DNA of 5,224 bases, from positions 1 to 5,224 of the forward strand of contig JAAZOZ010000368.1 of the NCBI GenBank assembly GCA_012797505.1. The letters are read 5' to 3'. A program made the position numbers and the translations under genes. Origin of the DNA: Smithella sp. Lineage in GTDB: Bacteria; Desulfobacterota; Syntrophia; Syntrophales; Smithellaceae. Shown here piece by piece: positions 1 to 5,224 of this stretch. The notes beneath the pieces were generated by a model. The model was not told where the DNA came from and did no database searches. It saw only the letters and a list, made by a program, of their open reading frames with translations. Within the stretch, counting starts at the first letter, position 1. Every line of letters begins with the position of its first letter.

Positions 1-1077
1 ATCAAATCCCACCGCCGGCCGGTTTTTGTCCAAAGGAACGATGTAGCGCACCGCCACGTAATACGGCCTTGCGGCGGCCGGAATCAGTCGCTGATTTTTG
101 TCCCGTTCGGTAATCCGGAAGGAACCCGGCGGCGAGAGATCGCTCATTTGACTTTCGTAAGCCGCCCGATCTTCAAGAAGGACCAGGTCGTTGAAGCTGA
201 GCGCGGAAATGTCTGGGTTATCCTGTAGCGTGATCCGTGTAAATTTCCGGAACTGAAGAAAAGTGAATTCCGGCATCGCTTCGATGAAATGGTTGACGGA
301 GGAAAGCACTTCCCGGTGCGCGATCAGGCGGTCCTGAATGCGGTTGGCAATGGAGAAACCGTCCGCCTCGATCTCACTGTCCATGGACTGTTTTTCCCAG
401 CGGGCGGTGCCGTAAAAGGCCAGCCACACCAGGCCCAGGATCAGCAGCATGGGAACGACAATCTGACGACGCCTTTCTCTCCAGAGTTCATCCGATCGGT
501 TGAGAAAACAAAAAGTCAGCGGCGCAAAAACCATCACGCCCAGGGCATCGCCCAGGTACCAGTTCCACCAGGTGAAGAACGATTCGGAGGATTCAATAAC
601 GCCCAGGGCGCTCAGACCGCCCACGCTGATCGAGGCCGAAACCAGGCAGGCCGCCAGAGCCCCCAACAGAAAAAAACGAAATAAATGCCGCTCGCTTTCC
701 AGACCGCGCCAGGCCTGACCCATCGTACGCCGAATCAGCGCGGACCCGACCCAGGCCTGTGCAGTCGCGCCGACGGCAATCACCGCCGCAACGGCCGCGG
801 TCTTCGGGCTGAGCGAGCCGAAGAGCCAGGCATGGGAGCAATTGAGCAAAAAAGAAGCCGTCCAGATGCCCGGCAGAACGCGCGGGCCGAACAGGAGCAA
901 GCACGCCAGCGCCAGGCCCGCGGCGGGAAACACCGGGCTTGCGTAGCCCGGCGGAATGGCCAGCGTAAGGCCGGCGGCGCCCAGTGCGATATAGGCCAGA
1001 CCGACAAAAAACACGCCGGATGCGGAAATGGGGACCCTGGATGCAGGTGTGACATTGCTGCCGGCTGCCTGATTCAC
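1..1077 (-). CDS. MASE1-CHASE membrane sensor protein, N-terminal part (C-terminus outside window)
   Basis: The minus-strand frame is open from a stop at 1182-1180 to the window edge, giving 359 residues from a GTG at 1077-1075. There is no ATG in the first 118 codons. The GTG follows a GAGGA-type ribosome binding site and lies about 42 nt from a strong promoter, so this start fits well. Residues about 20-218 are a multi-pass hydrophobic region with MASE1 hallmarks: ASPVFPAAGLAL at 46-57 and a WWNWYLGDALGVMVFAPL stretch at about 170-187. Residues about 200-219 form the last membrane helix. From about 220 a soluble, presumably periplasmic region follows that resembles a CHASE domain, with NPDISALSF at 287-295 and an YVAVRYIVPLDKN...VGFD end at 340-359. 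In known families MASE1-CHASE modules are input domains of histidine kinases or of GGDEF/EAL cyclic-di-GMP enzymes. The output domain is not visible here, so the activity cannot be stated. The MASE1 call is firm and the CHASE call is good but based on motif recognition only. Confidence 0.85.
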   Translation of the reverse strand, partial: MNQAAGSNVTPASRVPISASGVFFVGLAYIALGAAGLTLAIPPGYASPVFPAAGLALACLLLFGPRVLPGIWTASFLLNCSHAWLFGSLSPKTAAVAAVIAVGATAQAWVGSALIRRTMGQAWRGLESERHLFRFFLLGALAACLVSASISVGGLSALGVIESSESFFTWWNWYLGDALGVMVFAPLTFCFLNRSDELWRERRRQIVVPMLLILGLVWLAFYGTARWEKQSMDSEIEADGFSIANRIQDRLIAHREVLSSVNHFIEAMPEFTFLQFRKFTRITLQDNPDISALSFNDLVLLEDRAAYESQMSDLSPPGSFRITERDKNQRLIPAAARPYYVAVRYIVPLDKNRPAVGFD

Positions 1078-1125
1078 AAAACGCTGTTCCTCTTCAAGGA
1101 TGATTTGACGGCTTTCTTGAAAAAA

Positions 1126-1154
1126 ATCATATGGAAAATGGCTTCGCGTGTCAA
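1126..1154 (-). promoter_or_regulatory. Sigma70-type promoter for the MASE1-CHASE sensor gene
   Basis: On the minus strand, TTGACA (1154-1149) and TATGAT (1131-1126) are separated by exactly 17 bp. The predicted transcription start near 1119 leaves a leader of about 42 nt before the GTG start at 1077. The match to the consensus is 6/6 and 5/6. The 8 bp palindrome nearest to it is centred at 1160.5, about 41.5 bp upstream of the predicted start. That is the usual place for an activator touching the -35 element. Confidence 0.75.
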
Positions 1155-1155
1155 T

Positions 1156-1180
1156 CGAATATTCGCAGTCCGAATATTCT
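1156..1180. promoter_or_regulatory. Two tandem GAATATTC palindromes, possible operator
   Basis: The perfect palindrome CGAATATTCG occupies 1156-1165 and is followed by CGAATATTC at 1171-1179, a 15 bp centre-to-centre repeat. Each core GAATATTC is self-complementary, so each copy could bind a dimer. The pair lies between two divergent promoters and directly abuts the -35 of the sensor gene. I saw no further copy of GAATATTC in the window. A role as binding site for a transcription factor is inferred from symmetry, repetition and position; the factor is unknown. Confidence 0.5.
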
Positions 1181-1206
1181 CAAATTGCCTTGTTCAAAGG
1201 AATTGT

Positions 1207-1235
1207 TTGACTTTGCCGGTTGTCTTTTTTATGAT
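1207..1235 (+). promoter_or_regulatory. Sigma70-type promoter for the secreted-protein gene
   Basis: TTGACT (1207-1212) and TATGAT (1230-1235) are separated by 17 bp, each matching 5/6 of the consensus. The predicted start is near 1242, leaving a leader of only about 23 nt. That leader includes an AAGGAGA ribosome binding site (1251-1257) placed well for the ATG at 1265. Confidence 0.75.
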
Positions 1236-1264
1236 ACCCAAAATCGCGAAAAGGAGACCAAAAA

Positions 1265-1807
1265 ATGAAAACAAGGATGATGGTGTTGATGCTGATTTCA
1301 TTTTTTGTTTGCCCGATAGGAAGCCACGCCGCCTATATCATTCATCTGAAAACCGGCGGCCGGTTTGTAACACCCCAGTACTGGGAAGATAAAGGGGGCA
1401 TGATTACCTTTTTCGTCATGGGCGGAACGATGGGAATTGAAAAGAATACGGTCAAATCCATTGAAAAATCGAGGTTTGATGATGATCAGCCGCGTCCTTC
1501 GGAAGAAGCCACGCTAAAATCTGCTCCTTCCGCGTCCGAAGCTGCTTCCAAACCTGAAGCACCTCCCAAAAAGGTTGATTTGAAGGCTTATCAGGATAGA
1601 ATGGCCCAACTGAAGATCGAGTTGAACAAGACGCTGGCCCGCATCAAAAAAGCCGATGAACGCAAGGACGCCCGCGCAAAAGACGAAGCCATGGAGGAAA
1701 ATCGCCGAATTTCGGATGAGATGTGGAAAATGACCGACGAACTGGAAAAGAACAACGTCAAGCTTCCTTCAGACTGGTGGGGAGGAATCGGCCAGGAAAC
1801 ACCATAA
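1265..1807 (+). CDS. Exported protein with N-terminal beta domain, Pro/Ala linker and C-terminal coiled coil; function unknown
   Basis: The 180-residue product starts at an ATG with a strong AAGGAGA site upstream. Residues 1-22 look like a Sec signal peptide (MKTR, then a hydrophobic core, then SHA before the likely cut at 22/23). Cys16 lies within the core but lacks a lipobox context, so it is probably not a lipoprotein. Residues about 24-68 (YIIHLKTGG..., GTMGIEKNTVKSIEK) alternate hydrophobic residues and glycines like a small SH3-like beta domain. I recall similar short domains in exported deltaproteobacterial proteins but can assign no name. Residues about 71-105 are an acidic, then Pro/Ser/Ala/Glu-rich linker. 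Residues about 107-163 are highly charged and helical, probably a coiled coil, and the end contains a DWWGG motif. It is divergent from the sensor gene, sharing a regulatory region, and convergent with the pilin operon. A periplasmic scaffold or envelope role is possible but not shown. Reality of the gene is secure; function is unknown. Confidence 0.88.
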   Translation: MKTRMMVLMLISFFVCPIGSHAAYIIHLKTGGRFVTPQYWEDKGGMITFFVMGGTMGIEKNTVKSIEKSRFDDDQPRPSEEATLKSAPSASEAASKPEAPPKKVDLKAYQDRMAQLKIELNKTLARIKKADERKDARAKDEAMEENRRISDEMWKMTDELEKNNVKLPSDWWGGIGQETP

Positions 1808-1831
1808 CGATTTCATGAAAAACGGGCTTTT

Positions 1832-2971
1832 TTACTGCACATCCCGCCAGGCCACGCGCTGAACTGAATTTAGCGCGCCGATATTGGAAAGATTGGCAAG
1901 AGCCGCAGAACTGTAAAACAGATTGATGCTGCCCGTTAGATCGATGAGTTTACTCAAGTGACTAACCGTCACCAAGCTGCCATAAATATTCCCTGTGCCG
2001 GATCCGAAAACTCTTCCTGACCCTCTCAGAATCACCAACCCCTCATACTCGAAGTTGCCGTTGATTTGGAGCGATCCGCCATCTTCAACAATGATAATCC
2101 CCGCGCCGTTTCCGCTCCCGTTCAGCGTGGAACCGTTGGGAATGACCGTTACGGCGGGATTGGCTCTTGTGCCCAGTGTCGTCTGGTAAAGCGGAGCTCC
2201 CGTGCCGCCGCTGTCGATAATCATCTGAGCAAAAGCATTATATTCCGCTTCGCGGCTGATCCCCATCGTTTGTGTCGGGACGCCGCCCAGATGAGCGGAA
2301 ACATTTCCTGTGGTCGTCGGCGCCATTACGGTAAACAGCCCCGGAATGGCAGGCAAACCGGTTGGGGATGTACTACAGGCAGAGCCATTACAGTTTGGGT
2401 TCGCCGGAACAGGATAATCATGCCCGTCAACGGCATAACCGCCGCCGCCGCCTGTTTTAAACGCGACCTGCGGACCTCCGCCGTACATGGCCACAGCGCC
2501 GTCCGCGTTCTCGGGAACCGACGTATTTTTCCGGATGTAGGTTTCAATTGTTCTGGTGGCATTATTGGAGCCCGTGCCGGTCATTCGAAAAACGAAGCGC
2601 CGGTTGGCAACATTGTAACCGTAAAGGTTAACGGTGCCGGAGAAAGCATACCCTGACGGGACGGTCATGGAAAGCTGAACGCACTGGCCGGCGGGACAGG
2701 TGCCGCCGTTGATGATTGACGGTGTCGCGTCAACCGTAGGATAGGTCACGGTGTTCGTGCGCAGGTAAGCCAGAACCGTTTCGACTCCCGCGTCGGCATT
2801 AAAAAACGCCTCATTGCTTCGTCTGTAATTCGCGCTGATTTTCGAATCGGTTGATGTCATAATAGCCGCCGTAAAGCCGACCAGCACCAAAACCGCCAGA
2901 AGCATGACCGCAACCACGAGGACCACGCCCTTTTCATTGCGCGCTGTTTTCATCAATTGCGGAAACCTCAT
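1832..2971 (-). CDS. pilX: PilX-like minor pilin with a large beta-rich C-terminal domain
   Basis: The 379-residue product starts at an ATG preceded by a near-perfect GAGGTGA site; a second in-frame ATG at codon 7 has poorer spacing. The N-terminus has a short basic leader ending in NEKG (Gly15), then a hydrophobic segment at about 16-38 and the PilX signature around SEAFFNADAGVE (52-64). The fifth residue after the cleavage Gly is Val rather than Glu; PilX and the type II secretion protein GspK are known to lack Glu5. Type IV pilus PilX proteins act in the pilus-initiating tip complex. The Pseudomonas protein is about half this length. The extra part includes two cysteine pairs (92/97 and 194/199), a run of five glycines before AVDGHD (174-184), and a Gly/Ile/Val-rich region at about 276-355. 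That region has repeating short strands (GIIIVEDGGSLQING, GLVILRGSG, NIYGSLVTV) suggesting a beta-helix or stacked beta fold. It is last in the operon, 84 bp after pilW. The family call is strong; the fold is inferred. Confidence 0.88.
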   Translation of the reverse strand: MRFPQLMKTARNEKGVVLVVAVMLLAVLVLVGFTAAIMTSTDSKISANYRRSNEAFFNADAGVETVLAYLRTNTVTYPTVDATPSIINGGTCPAGQCVQLSMTVPSGYAFSGTVNLYGYNVANRRFVFRMTGTGSNNATRTIETYIRKNTSVPENADGAVAMYGGGPQVAFKTGGGGGYAVDGHDYPVPANPNCNGSACSTSPTGLPAIPGLFTVMAPTTTGNVSAHLGGVPTQTMGISREAEYNAFAQMIIDSGGTGAPLYQTTLGTRANPAVTVIPNGSTLNGSGNGAGIIIVEDGGSLQINGNFEYEGLVILRGSGRVFGSGTGNIYGSLVTVSHLSKLIDLTGSINLFYSSAALANLSNIGALNSVQRVAWRDVQ

Positions 2972-3055
2972 AAATCACCTCAATTTACGAACGAAATTTG
3001 AAACATTCAACAGGATACATGCGCTGTTCTTGATTCCCTCTATTCAACTGATCAT
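2972..3055 (-). other. 84 bp pilW-pilX intergenic gap
   Basis: This is much longer than the other gaps in the operon (14 and 19 bp). It contains three TTGAAT hexamers on the minus strand and a small inverted repeat, TTGAA-TGT-TTCAA (3010-2998), followed by the pilX ribosome binding site. I find no convincing -35/-10 pair and no GC-rich terminator, so read-through from pilW into pilX is expected. An RNA processing site or weak internal promoter cannot be excluded. Confidence 0.3.
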
Positions 3056-3766
3056 TCAAAAACCGGAAAGCATAAGATTTCTGGGTGTTACAGTGGATGT
3101 CAGCGTAAAATAGCGATAATTGCCCGTACCTGGATCCACGTTTGCCGTCCGTGTTGTAATGCTGATTTGAACTCTGCGGATAAGCGAAAGGTCAGTGGTG
3201 GCTGTCGTTCCTGTCGCAGGCAGATACGTGAAGGAGAGGGCTGATACGTTTTCAACCACGGGCATCCTGCTTGCCGAAGTGGACGATTTGCGTCCCAGGG
3301 CCGGAACACCGCCGGATGTATAGACGTCATAGGTAATGTTTTCATTGGCATCGTCACGATCACCGTCGGGGCCGCCGGTGCCGGCATTGTCGGTCACATC
3401 CATCGCAAAGCTGATGGAATTGGCGTTTGCCGCCGTAATGCCGACGCAGGGCGCGTTTGTTGCCGTGGTCGTCCCTGTACACCGGGGCAGGATAGTGGTC
3501 GCATTGTATCCTCCAAAACCGGCCATCATCAGATCCCTGGAAATCATTTCCATCGCCATGCGGGCATTTTGCTGCATTTCCGTAATCTGTTCCTGATTTC
3601 TGAGTTCCTTGTTCTGAACCAGAAACACGGAATAGACGGCCGCCAGAAGAACCAGCCCCACCGCCATGGCAATGAGCAATTCTATCATTGTAAACCCAGC
3701 ATGGTAATTGCGACCGTTCGAAGCGGCAATTGCACACGGGCCATTATGTCGAAGGCAAATACTCAT
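3056..3766 (-). CDS. pilW: PilW-like minor pilin
   Basis: The 236-residue product has a class III prepilin signal: Gly24 followed by FTMIELLIAMAVGLVLLAAVY, with Glu29 as the conserved Glu5. The N-terminal helix continues with heptad-like polar residues to about 75 (QNARMAMEMISRDLMMAGFGGY), which is typical of PilW. After that come a Cys pair (96 and 107), an acidic stretch DGDRDDANE (124-132) next to NITYDVY, and a C-terminal beta-rich part (LIRRVQISITTRT) as in other PilW proteins. PilW is a minor pilin of the tip complex with PilV, PilX and FimT/FimU. The leader of 24 residues is longer than usual, but the only in-frame start before the Gly is the ATG at 3766. Its AGGTGG ribosome binding site overlaps the pilV stop codon (TAGGTGG), so the two genes are probably translationally coupled. 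The call rests on the N-terminal signature and gene order. Confidence 0.87.
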   Translation of the reverse strand: MSICLRHNGPCAIAASNGRNYHAGFTMIELLIAMAVGLVLLAAVYSVFLVQNKELRNQEQITEMQQNARMAMEMISRDLMMAGFGGYNATTILPRCTGTTTATNAPCVGITAANANSISFAMDVTDNAGTGGPDGDRDDANENITYDVYTSGGVPALGRKSSTSASRMPVVENVSALSFTYLPATGTTATTDLSLIRRVQISITTRTANVDPGTGNYRYFTLTSTVTPRNLMLSGF

Positions 3767-3780
3767 GATCAGTTATCCAC

Positions 3781-4248
3781 CTACTTCTTTATAAGAATGC
3801 TTTTCAGCGTCACGTTATGATTGCTGCCCTGCAATGACCAGCGGACTTCCATAGTAACATTCTTTCTGTCGGGACAATTTCCCGTCCCGGCGCCTTTGCA
3901 ACAGGCGGAAGGCGCTCCCGCAGCCGTGCAGGCGGTATTTCCAGTGATCGTCGTGACAGTCCACCTTCTTTCATATTGTGGAAATCCGGACACAACCGCC
4001 CAGTTGGTTGTCGCGATGCTGTTGAAGCCGGCATCATCCCTCAAACTGTCATTTTTTAAAGTTTCCAACTGGTCCTTGGCCAGTGTTGTAGCCGTTGTGA
4101 CCATTTTGTTGGAGGCGTTCCCTTTAATCACGGTGACCGTAACGGAAACCAGCGCCAGAATCGCAACGGTCAGGATAAACATGGCGATCAGCACTTCAAG
4201 AAGGGTAAATCCCTTACGAGGATCGATATTCCTGATATTCTGTTTCAT
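3781..4248 (-). CDS. pilV: PilV-like minor pilin
   Basis: The 155-residue product starts at an ATG with an AGGAAAG ribosome binding site. It has a short basic leader ending in RKG (Gly13), then FTLLEVLIAMFILTVAILAL with Glu18 in the Glu5 position. This is the classical PilV/GspI-like prepilin N-terminus. The helix runs on through KMVTTATTLAKDQLETLKN (about 48-66). The globular part contains four cysteines in one small loop (107, 116, 117, 125), which may form two disulfides in the periplasm. The C-terminus (VTMEVRWSLQGSNHNVTLKSILI) has strands typical of the family. It sits 19 bp after fimT and 14 bp before pilW, in the order seen in type IV pilus minor-pilin operons, which supports PilV over the type II secretion homologue GspI. 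Confidence 0.87.
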   Translation of the reverse strand: MKQNIRNIDPRKGFTLLEVLIAMFILTVAILALVSVTVTVIKGNASNKMVTTATTLAKDQLETLKNDSLRDDAGFNSIATTNWAVVSGFPQYERRWTVTTITGNTACTAAGAPSACCKGAGTGNCPDRKNVTMEVRWSLQGSNHNVTLKSILIKK

Positions 4249-4267
4249 TTCTTTCCTATCCGCCCCG

Positions 4268-4735
4268 TCAATTGATCTTCACACGCCCCGCCGTGCTGAT
4301 CGTTATGCTTTTTGAACCAGCCGACCCGCTAAGGGTGAGGGTTTTGCTTGCCGCCGTACCGTTGGGATAGAAAGCAAAAATCGTCCCCGCCGAGGTTGTA
4401 AAGGTTACATCTGCGAAATCCGGATGGATATCCCGGTCGATGACGCTTTCTCCCGTATCGATGGCGCCGTTCTTGTTGCTGTCGGTAAATATTTTATATT
4501 GGTGGCTGTTTTCCAACCTCAGCGAGACCCACTTATTCTGAGTTACAGCCTGCTGCCTGGCATTCATCAAATCCACATACATCTGCATGGCGGCGCCGCT
4601 CAACCGGCGGGATTTCATGTAGTCCATGAAGTTGGGAGCGGCAACGCCCAACATGATCCCGATAATGGCGATCACGATCATGATTTCCAGCATCGTAAAT
4701 CCGCCGCGCCATTTTTTGTTGTTTGCCGATCTCAT
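4268..4735 (-). CDS. fimT: FimT/FimU-like (GspH family) minor pilin
   Basis: The 155-residue product begins at an ATG preceded by GGGTGAG. The leader MRSANNKKWRGG ends in Gly12 and is followed by FTMLEIMIVIAIIGIMLGVAAPNF with Glu17 as Glu5. The C-terminal half matches the GspH/FimT domain: a strand-rich region ending in FYPNGTAASKTLTL and ITISTAGRVKI (about 122-154), where the final GRV is the family hallmark. Residues 85-96 (DSNKNGAIDTGE) match an EF-hand calcium loop at positions 1, 3, 5, 6, 8, 9 and 12; similar DxNxNG loops are common in this family. First gene of the minor-pilin operon, it is expected to help prime pilus assembly; in other species some FimT proteins bind DNA during natural transformation. 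Whether this is FimT or FimU cannot be settled from sequence alone, so the symbol is provisional. Confidence 0.83.
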   Translation of the reverse strand: MRSANNKKWRGGFTMLEIMIVIAIIGIMLGVAAPNFMDYMKSRRLSGAAMQMYVDLMNARQQAVTQNKWVSLRLENSHQYKIFTDSNKNGAIDTGESVIDRDIHPDFADVTFTTSAGTIFAFYPNGTAASKTLTLSGSAGSKSITISTAGRVKIN

Positions 4736-4812
4736 TTTCTCACCCGGTTACTGAAGAGCAAATCATATGCCAACATTATCCGACAAAGCATCAATATCAT
4801 TCATGTAGCTGT

Positions 4813-4841
4813 ATATTACGTTCTTAAGCGCCCGTTGTCAA
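4813..4841 (-). promoter_or_regulatory. Sigma70-type promoter of the minor-pilin operon
   Basis: On the minus strand TTGACA (4841-4836, 6/6 match) and TAATAT (4818-4813, 5/6 match) are separated by 17 bp. The predicted transcription start is near 4806, giving a leader of about 70 nt before fimT. It implies that fimT-pilV-pilW-pilX can be transcribed independently of the upstream prepilin peptidase gene. I see no sigma54 (GG-N10-GC) element in the gap. Confidence 0.78.
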
Positions 4842-4891
4842 TGGTTTCCGGTTTGGAGATTCGAGACTTCGCCGGTTTTTTGCAGGCATGG

Positions 4892-4908
4892 GCGGCGCTT
4901 TTCACCGC
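4892..4908. terminator. Hairpin just after the prepilin peptidase stop codon
   Basis: GCGGTG and CGCCGC (minus strand 4908-4892) form a 6 bp stem including one wobble pair with a five-base loop, starting 2 nt after the stop codon of the peptidase gene. A T-run follows the stem only when it is read on the plus strand (TTTTAATT), so on the minus strand it lacks the U-tract of a standard intrinsic terminator. It may be a weak terminator or a 3'-end stabilising stem. Confidence 0.25.
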
Positions 4909-4910
4909 TT

Positions 4911-5224
4911 TTAATTCCTGAAGATCAAAAACCTCATGAAAGCGTCTCCCCAGAAAATCCAGGCGACGGCAGCCGCCGAGAGGAAAGGCCCGAAGGGAAT
5001 CGCGTATTTCGTGTCCTGCTTGTGGATGATCATGGCCGCAATCCCCACGACCGCGCCGGCAAGCGAACTGAACAGCAAAACAAAGATCAACGATTTCCAG
5101 CCCAGAAAGCCGCCGATCATGGCCAGCAGTTTGATGTCGCCGCCGCCCATGCCTTCGCGTTTGGTGATCAATTCATAGACGAAGGCAATGGCCAGCAGGA
5201 CCCCGCCGCCGATCAGCAATCCGA
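4911..5224 (-). CDS. pilD: Prepilin peptidase (type IV leader peptidase), C-terminal part; N-terminus outside window
   Basis: The last 104 residues of the protein are visible; the frame is open to the window edge, so the start lies outside. The sequence shows the second catalytic aspartate motif of the GxGD aspartyl proteases (EGMGGGDIKLLAMIGGFLGW), followed by two or three membrane segments. The conserved KYAIPFGPFL stretch lies near the end, which finishes in IFRN. Prepilin peptidases are inner-membrane enzymes that cut the leader of prepilins after the Gly and often N-methylate the new N-terminus. The N-terminal domain with the first catalytic Asp and the zinc-binding cysteines cannot be judged here. 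It lies directly upstream of four prepilin genes, its expected substrates, separated by 175 bp that contain a separate promoter. Confidence 0.93.
   Translation of the reverse strand, partial: GLLIGGGVLLAIAFVYELITKREGMGGGDIKLLAMIGGFLGWKSLIFVLLFSSLAGAVVGIAAMIIHKQDTKYAIPFGPFLSAAAVAWIFWGDAFMRFLIFRN

Noticed and set aside
685..1392. Long plus-strand open frame of 235 codons
   Set aside because: It lies antisense to the MASE1-CHASE gene, crosses the divergent promoter region and overlaps the start of the secreted-protein gene. Its product is Arg/Gly/Ala-rich with no recognisable domain.
1808..1831. Possible bidirectional terminator between the converging genes
   Set aside because: An A-run and a T-run flank CGGGC, but the GC core is not self-complementary, so only a weak A-T stem can form.
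2066..2656. Plus-strand open frame of 196 codons
   Set aside because: It is antisense to pilX, with no ribosome binding site or recognisable domain; composition is that of a shadow frame.
2978..3021. Internal promoter for pilX in the pilW-pilX gap
   Set aside because: TTGAAT hexamers are present but none has a -10 element at 16-18 bp.
3821..4315. Plus-strand open frame of 164 codons
   Set aside because: Antisense to pilV and the fimT end; its hydrophobic stretches mirror the pilin sequence and there is no independent support.
4763..4804. 13-residue open frame in the leader of the pilin operon
   Set aside because: It starts almost at the predicted transcription start, has no ribosome binding site and no regulatory peptide features.
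4848..4878. Two AAACCGG copies (minus strand) 24 bp apart upstream of the pilin promoter
   Set aside because: Seven-base direct repeats with a spacing that suits no known site type well; likely chance.

Overview
The window carries a type IV pilus minor-pilin operon on the minus strand. Beside it sit a small secreted-protein gene on the plus strand and a membrane sensor gene on the minus strand. The organism is most likely a Gram-negative bacterium of the former Deltaproteobacteria (Desulfobacterota, Syntrophus/Geobacter-like). This rests on the fimT-pilV-pilW-pilX gene order, the large PilX with a beta-rich C-terminus, the intermediate GC content and the style of the secreted protein. The taxonomic call is an inference, not proven by a marker gene.

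Layout from left to right. Positions 1-1077 (minus) hold the N-terminal 359 residues of a MASE1-CHASE membrane sensor. It starts at a GTG, and its output domain lies outside the window. Positions 1078-1264 are a divergent promoter region. It has a near-consensus sigma70 promoter facing each way, and two copies of the palindrome GAATATTC lie just upstream of the sensor promoter. Positions 1265-1807 (plus) encode a 180-residue exported protein with a short N-terminal domain, a Pro/Ala/Ser/Glu linker and a coiled coil. It converges on the pilin operon with a 24 bp gap.

Positions 4735-1832 (minus) hold four minor pilin-like genes in order of transcription: fimT/gspH-like, pilV-like, pilW-like and pilX-like. 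The first three are almost contiguous (gaps of 19 and 14 bp), and 84 bp separate pilW from pilX. A textbook promoter (TTGACA, 17 bp, TAATAT) lies about 80-105 bp before the fimT start. Positions 4911-5224 (minus) hold the C-terminal half of the prepilin peptidase, the enzyme expected to cleave all four prepilins at the Gly just before their hydrophobic segment.

The cluster reads as one functional unit. PilD processes the prepilins, and FimT/PilV/PilW/PilX form the initiating tip complex of a type IV pilus. No pilY1 follows pilX, which is where it often sits, and the operon ends against the convergent secreted-protein gene. Nothing in the window looks like a mobile element, CRISPR array or RNA gene. 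I do not see a clearly new system. The most distinctive points are the divergent promoter with tandem palindromes, the enlarged PilX, and the absence of PilY1.
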